A stretch of 64,000 nt of DNA from JBEVJC01 sp040510375. Lineage in GTDB: Bacteria > Bacteroidota > Bacteroidia > Chitinophagales > Chitinophagaceae. The first letter of the stretch is position 1; the number at the start of each line of letters is the position of its first letter. The notes under the pieces are model-generated. The model worked only from the letters and a program-made list of their open reading frames with translations, did no database searches and was not told the DNA's origin. Below are positions 61,416-64,000 of this stretch, piece by piece. The DNA is taken from NCBI GenBank assembly GCA_040510375.1, contig JBEVJC010000011.1:1-64000 (forward strand). Direction: 5' to 3'. The translations under genes were made by a program, and so were the position numbers.

Positions 61416-61928
61416 TCAGTCGGGGGTAGGTACTCCATAAATCTTTTCTTCAATGGTAAACCGGCCCTTTTTACGGGTTATGATATAGAGGCGATCAAAT
61501 GTTTTTTCGGAGAGGTCACCCCTGATATATGTGGTGCCCATGAGATTATTTACGAGATCATCAACTGTATTACTATGTCCTACTATCAGCGCAGAACCTT
61601 TGATGGTACTGAGTTTCAGCAGGAAGGAGGAGTCGGACGCTGCCGAATAAACTTCGGGGTTCAGGTGGAATATGCCGGCTGTTGGTGCAGCGGTTGACCT
61701 GGACCGGATGGTATTGGTAACGAAAATGCGGGTGACTTTCTGGTCCGCAAGTATCCGTGATAGTTCCTCAGCTCTTTGTTTACCGGGTTCGCTGAGTTCG
61801 GGATCGCTACTCATCATGGTCCCGTCGTTTGAAGCTTTTTCCGCATGCCGCACCACATAGTATTTGGCAGAAGGCGCGCAGGAACAAAAGAATATCATTA
61901 CAAAAAAAGGAATGAAAAAAGGCTTCAT
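61416..61928 (-). CDS. Histidine phosphatase family lipoprotein
   Basis: A 170-residue protein of the histidine phosphatase (phosphoglycerate-mutase-like) superfamily. The catalytic RHA motif is YVVRHAEKAS, the Arg site TNTIRSRSTAAPT, and the second His ALIVGHSNTVDD. A lipobox (FFCSC) at the N-terminus predicts a lipoprotein. A GC-rich inverted repeat (ACCCCC/GGGGGT) follows the stop and may end the transcript. The substrate is unknown. Confidence 0.9.
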   Translation of the reverse strand: MKPFFIPFFVMIFFCSCAPSAKYYVVRHAEKASNDGTMMSSDPELSEPGKQRAEELSRILADQKVTRIFVTNTIRSRSTAAPTAGIFHLNPEVYSAASDSSFLLKLSTIKGSALIVGHSNTVDDLVNNLMGTTYIRGDLSEKTFDRLYIITRKKGRFTIEEKIYGVPTPD

Positions 61929-62030
61929 TTTTTTCAGGAAAGATAACGATCATCAGGGGTAAGTCAACCGCAGTTCTTTATCCGGAAAATCAAAATAACA
62001 GGTATTCCTTTCTTCGCTATCTGGGAGAGA

Positions 62031-62456
62031 TCAATAGTAAGTCTTTCCTTCTTCTTCATCGGTCTCATCCAGCGGACTACCTTCTGTGCGTTCAAATGCA
62101 TTGGCGGAACCGTCGGACCGGCGTTTACGGGGAATTGTATTATTATGCTCGGTGGCATGTGGTTCAATTGCCTGCCGTTCGGTTCGCTCAAAAGCATTGG
62201 CCGACCCGTCCGAACCGCCTTCCTCGATCGGGGGTTCGTTTTTACCGGCATCCAATTTTTTTTCGCCATCCCGTTCACCGTTTCCAGCTGATTTTTTTTC
62301 ACCCGGAGTTTTCGGATTTACTTTTTCCTGCGTTGCGGGATTTGCGGGAAATCCTTCAAAATCCTGGTCGATTTTGGGATCGGGATTTTGTTTTACTTCT
62401 TCACTGGTGTCGATAGGATCTCCCTTTTCCTTACTGTTACTGGTTGATTTACTCAT
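62031..62456 (-). CDS. Disordered protein with duplicated SDGSANAFERTE motif
   Basis: A 141-residue, very hydrophilic protein rich in Glu, Lys, Asn, Pro and Gly with almost no hydrophobic core, so probably intrinsically disordered and cytosolic. The 12-residue motif SDGSANAFERTE occurs twice, 32 residues apart. The DNA copies differ at seven codons, all silently, which shows that the protein sequence is selected and that the frame is real. Function unknown. Confidence 0.78.
   Translation of the reverse strand: MSKSTSNSKEKGDPIDTSEEVKQNPDPKIDQDFEGFPANPATQEKVNPKTPGEKKSAGNGERDGEKKLDAGKNEPPIEEGGSDGSANAFERTERQAIEPHATEHNNTIPRKRRSDGSANAFERTEGSPLDETDEEEGKTYY
62082..62213 (-). repeat. Two 36-bp coding repeats of SDGSANAFERTE
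   Basis: Copies at 62178-62213 and 62082-62117 (96 bp apart) encode identical peptides with seven third-position differences (for example TCG/TCC, GGG/GGT, GAG/GAA, CGA/CGC). Confidence 0.9.
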
Positions 62457-62659
62457 ATTTTTTTATTATTAGAAGATAAATACGTGCCAATATTATCATT
62501 TTCACGCCGGGTTTTAATTGTTAAGACAATGGCAAAAGTAACTGGAAGCGAATTTTTTTTTAAACCCCCTGACCAGTCTGACGTCACAATCCTGCCAGCT
62601 TTAACTTTTTAATCGCGGGCAGATGAATTAAATTTAACGTGCAATTAAAGCAACTTTGT

Positions 62660-63451
62660 ATGAAAACAAAACGCTACTTAATTATTTCGATTTTCACCCT
62701 CATTACGGGCATATTGTTCACCAGTGACCTTATGGCCCAGCCTCGCAGGGGCAGGGGTGGGGGCGGTCCGCCACGCGGGTATTCACATGGATACTCCCAC
62801 GGTTATTCCCACGGATTCGTACATAGTTATCCCCGTGGTTTCCATGGCGGCTACTATCCCTACCGTTCCTTCGGATTTAACCATCCTTTCCTTTCATTGA
62901 ATTTTGGCGGTGTCCCATACCGGTACCAGCAGGGATATTTCTACCGGCCATACGGTTCTTCTTTCCAGGTAACACTGCCACCGATCGGTATCCGTATCAA
63001 TACCTTGCCGGTTGGTTACCGCCAGTTATATGTTGGACCCGATCCTTATTATTTCTACAATGGAATTTATTACCGTCCGCTTCCTTCGCACGACTATGAA
63101 GTAGTGGCTCCGCCGATGGGTGCTTCAGTCAGCACCTTGCCAGCGGGGGCAAAAACCACGGTAGTTGACGGCCAGAAATATTATGAGCTCAACGGTACAT
63201 ATTACCAGGAAGATGTGGGCGAGGACAATAAGGTTATTTATACCGTTGTTGGAACCGATGGAGTGCTGGATACAAGCGGCAATGAGGAAGAACTGCCGGA
63301 ACCCAAAATGGGCGACAGGCTGGAACATCTTCCTTCAGATGCAAAACCGGTGGAGATCCAGGGTCAGAAGTTTTATACAACGCCTGCCGGACATTATTAC
63401 AAGGAAGTACGGGACGGGAACAAAGTATATTACGAAATGGTAGGTCATTAA
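62660..63451 (+). CDS. DUF6515 family secreted protein
   Basis: A 263-residue exported protein. After the signal peptide (MKTKRYLIISIFTLITGILF) comes a Gly/Arg/Pro-rich stretch and tandem GYSHGYSHGYSHG repeats. The DUF6515 core follows, with three related modules: INTLPVGYRQLYVGPDPYYF, VSTLPAGAKTTVVDGQKYYE and LEHLPSDAKPVEIQGQKFYT. Each is followed by an aromatic YYxE/Y strand. The function of the family is unknown. CAACTTTG lies directly against the ATG. A strong terminator follows. Confidence 0.87.
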   Translation: MKTKRYLIISIFTLITGILFTSDLMAQPRRGRGGGGPPRGYSHGYSHGYSHGFVHSYPRGFHGGYYPYRSFGFNHPFLSLNFGGVPYRYQQGYFYRPYGSSFQVTLPPIGIRINTLPVGYRQLYVGPDPYYFYNGIYYRPLPSHDYEVVAPPMGASVSTLPAGAKTTVVDGQKYYELNGTYYQEDVGEDNKVIYTVVGTDGVLDTSGNEEELPEPKMGDRLEHLPSDAKPVEIQGQKFYTTPAGHYYKEVRDGNKVYYEMVGH

Positions 63452-63488
63452 CAGCTACATCAGGACGGTTTTTGATGAATATTTCACT

Positions 63489-63522
63489 GCCCGTCCCGGA
63501 TTTCCGGGACGGGCTTTTTTTA
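63489..63522 (+). terminator. Terminator after the DUF6515 gene
   Basis: GCCCGTCCCGG and CCGGGACGGGC form a perfect 11-bp stem with loop ATTT, then an eight-base T-run. Confidence 0.95.
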
Positions 63523-63542
63523 TTCCGTAAACGGACAAGAAC

Positions 63543-63803
63543 TCAGGCGTCGCCTGGTGTTTCGCCGGATGTTCCGGGTTTATCTTTCGGAGTTTCATCC
63601 TCTTTTGATTTCGTATTATCCCTGTTCGCGGGACTATCGCCGGCTGCGGGACTGTCTTCATCCGAACCTACAATCAGGTCGCGCAGATCCTCATCAGTGA
63701 TATGGTCATTTTTGTCGTTGAGGTGGCGCCGGATTTTTTCCTTGAGGCTATCCTTTCCATCGGCCTTCTTTTTTTTGGGGGATTCGTTATCAGGTGATGG
63801 CAT
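63543..63803 (-). CDS. Small disordered acidic/basic protein
   Basis: An 86-residue, highly charged protein starting MPSPDNESPKKKKADGKDSL and ending in a Ser/Pro/Gly/Asp-rich tail. The centre HITDEDLRDLIVGSDED is the only part with helix-forming hydrophobics. It resembles the other disordered protein in composition but lacks its repeated motif. Function unknown. It lies between the DUF6515 gene and pyruvate kinase. Confidence 0.68.
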   Translation of the reverse strand: MPSPDNESPKKKKADGKDSLKEKIRRHLNDKNDHITDEDLRDLIVGSDEDSPAAGDSPANRDNTKSKEDETPKDKPGTSGETPGDA

Positions 63804-63843
63804 AGACAATTTTTATTTATAGTAAGAATAAATCGGGCCGGAA

Positions 63844-63873
63844 ATAAAAAGCCCGGCTATATCGGCCGGGCTC
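63844..63873 (-). terminator. Terminator of the probable pyruvate kinase gene
   Basis: On the minus strand AGCCCGGC and GCCGGGCT form an 8-bp stem, followed by TTTTTATTT, about 20 bp after the stop. Confidence 0.9.
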
Positions 63874-63892
63874 TAAGATAGAGAAAAGGAAC

Positions 63893-64000
63893 TTAATCAA
63901 TTTTTGTGATCTTGAGCACATTGGTAGGAAGGTGTGCCGCAACCGGCGTGCTTCCCGTATTCACGATCGTATCACCGGTCTTTACAAAACCTCGTTCTTT
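63893..64000 (-). CDS. pyk: Probable pyruvate kinase, C-terminal fragment (partial)
   Basis: The last 35 codons of a gene cut by the window edge: KERGFVKTGDTIVNTGSTPV, then AAHLPTNVLKITKID and stop. The GD-x-V-x-x-x-G-x-P and TN-x-x-K pattern is that of the C-terminal allosteric domain of pyruvate kinases. With so little sequence the call is likely but not certain. Confidence 0.7.
   Translation of the reverse strand, partial: KERGFVKTGDTIVNTGSTPVAAHLPTNVLKITKID

Noticed and set aside
61964..62302. 112-residue minus-strand frame over the disordered protein gene
   Set aside because: The silent-change pattern of the duplicated motif supports the other frame (62031-62456).
62086..62472. 128-residue plus-strand frame
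   Set aside because: It is antisense to the disordered protein gene, whose low-complexity codons leave the other strand open by chance.

Overview
The window reads as a chromosomal stretch of a Bacteroidota bacterium, most likely family Chitinophagaceae. The grounds are a 5S rRNA of Bacteroidota type; promoters of the TTTG-N19..23-TAnnTTTG kind with little Shine-Dalgarno signal; many Sec or lipoprotein signal peptides; a subtilase with a type IX secretion (T9SS) C-terminal tail; CarboxypepD_reg/TonB outer-membrane proteins; and the parA-parB-DUF5683-dapB neighbourhood. No phage, insertion sequence, CRISPR array or tRNA was seen.

Layout. 1-440: 3' end of an rRNA operon (23S tail, 5S, terminator). 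0.6-3.4 kb: a lipoprotein, an M14 carboxypeptidase and rpsT. 3.8-11.6 kb: sucA and sucB (2-oxoglutarate dehydrogenase E1 and E2), separated by a two-component system on the other strand. 11.6-17 kb: an RsmB-type RNA methyltransferase, the T9SS-exported subtilase, a lipoprotein and mnmA. 17.3-21.8 kb: ssb, an Ldh2-type dehydrogenase, lysC and a CarboxypepD_reg protein. 21.9-31.7 kb: GH16 glucanase, amidase, a siderophore-type TonB receptor with a PepSY protein, an S9 peptidase and a GNAT protein. 31.8-39.1 kb: a complete trp operon (trpEGDCFBA) behind a classic attenuator whose 20-residue leader peptide has three consecutive Trp codons, with an unknown lipoprotein gene between trpB and trpA. 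39.1-43 kb: a TlpA-like thioredoxin and a second two-component system. 43-48.6 kb: dapB, DUF5683, parB, parA, a membrane metallophosphoesterase and a beta-barrel protein. 48.7-56.9 kb: lon, then an envelope operon (M42 peptidase, tiny membrane protein, sulfatase-like enzyme, NoeA-like methyltransferase, second sulfatase-like enzyme). 57-64 kb: small secreted proteins, S1/P1 nuclease, PAP2 phosphatase, a possible cysteine peptidase with a lipoprotein partner, a histidine phosphatase, disordered proteins and the 3' end of a probable pyruvate kinase gene.

The most unusual signal is not a gene. At eight places the last 30-70 bp of a gene, including its stop codon, are repeated downstream as one to six degenerate tandem copies (periods about 38 to 73 bp). 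A ninth array of the same style lies between the divergent amidase and TonB-receptor genes. Each array is built from its own neighbouring gene, so this is not a dispersed repeat family. I call these 3'-end echoes, and I know of no named element that matches them.
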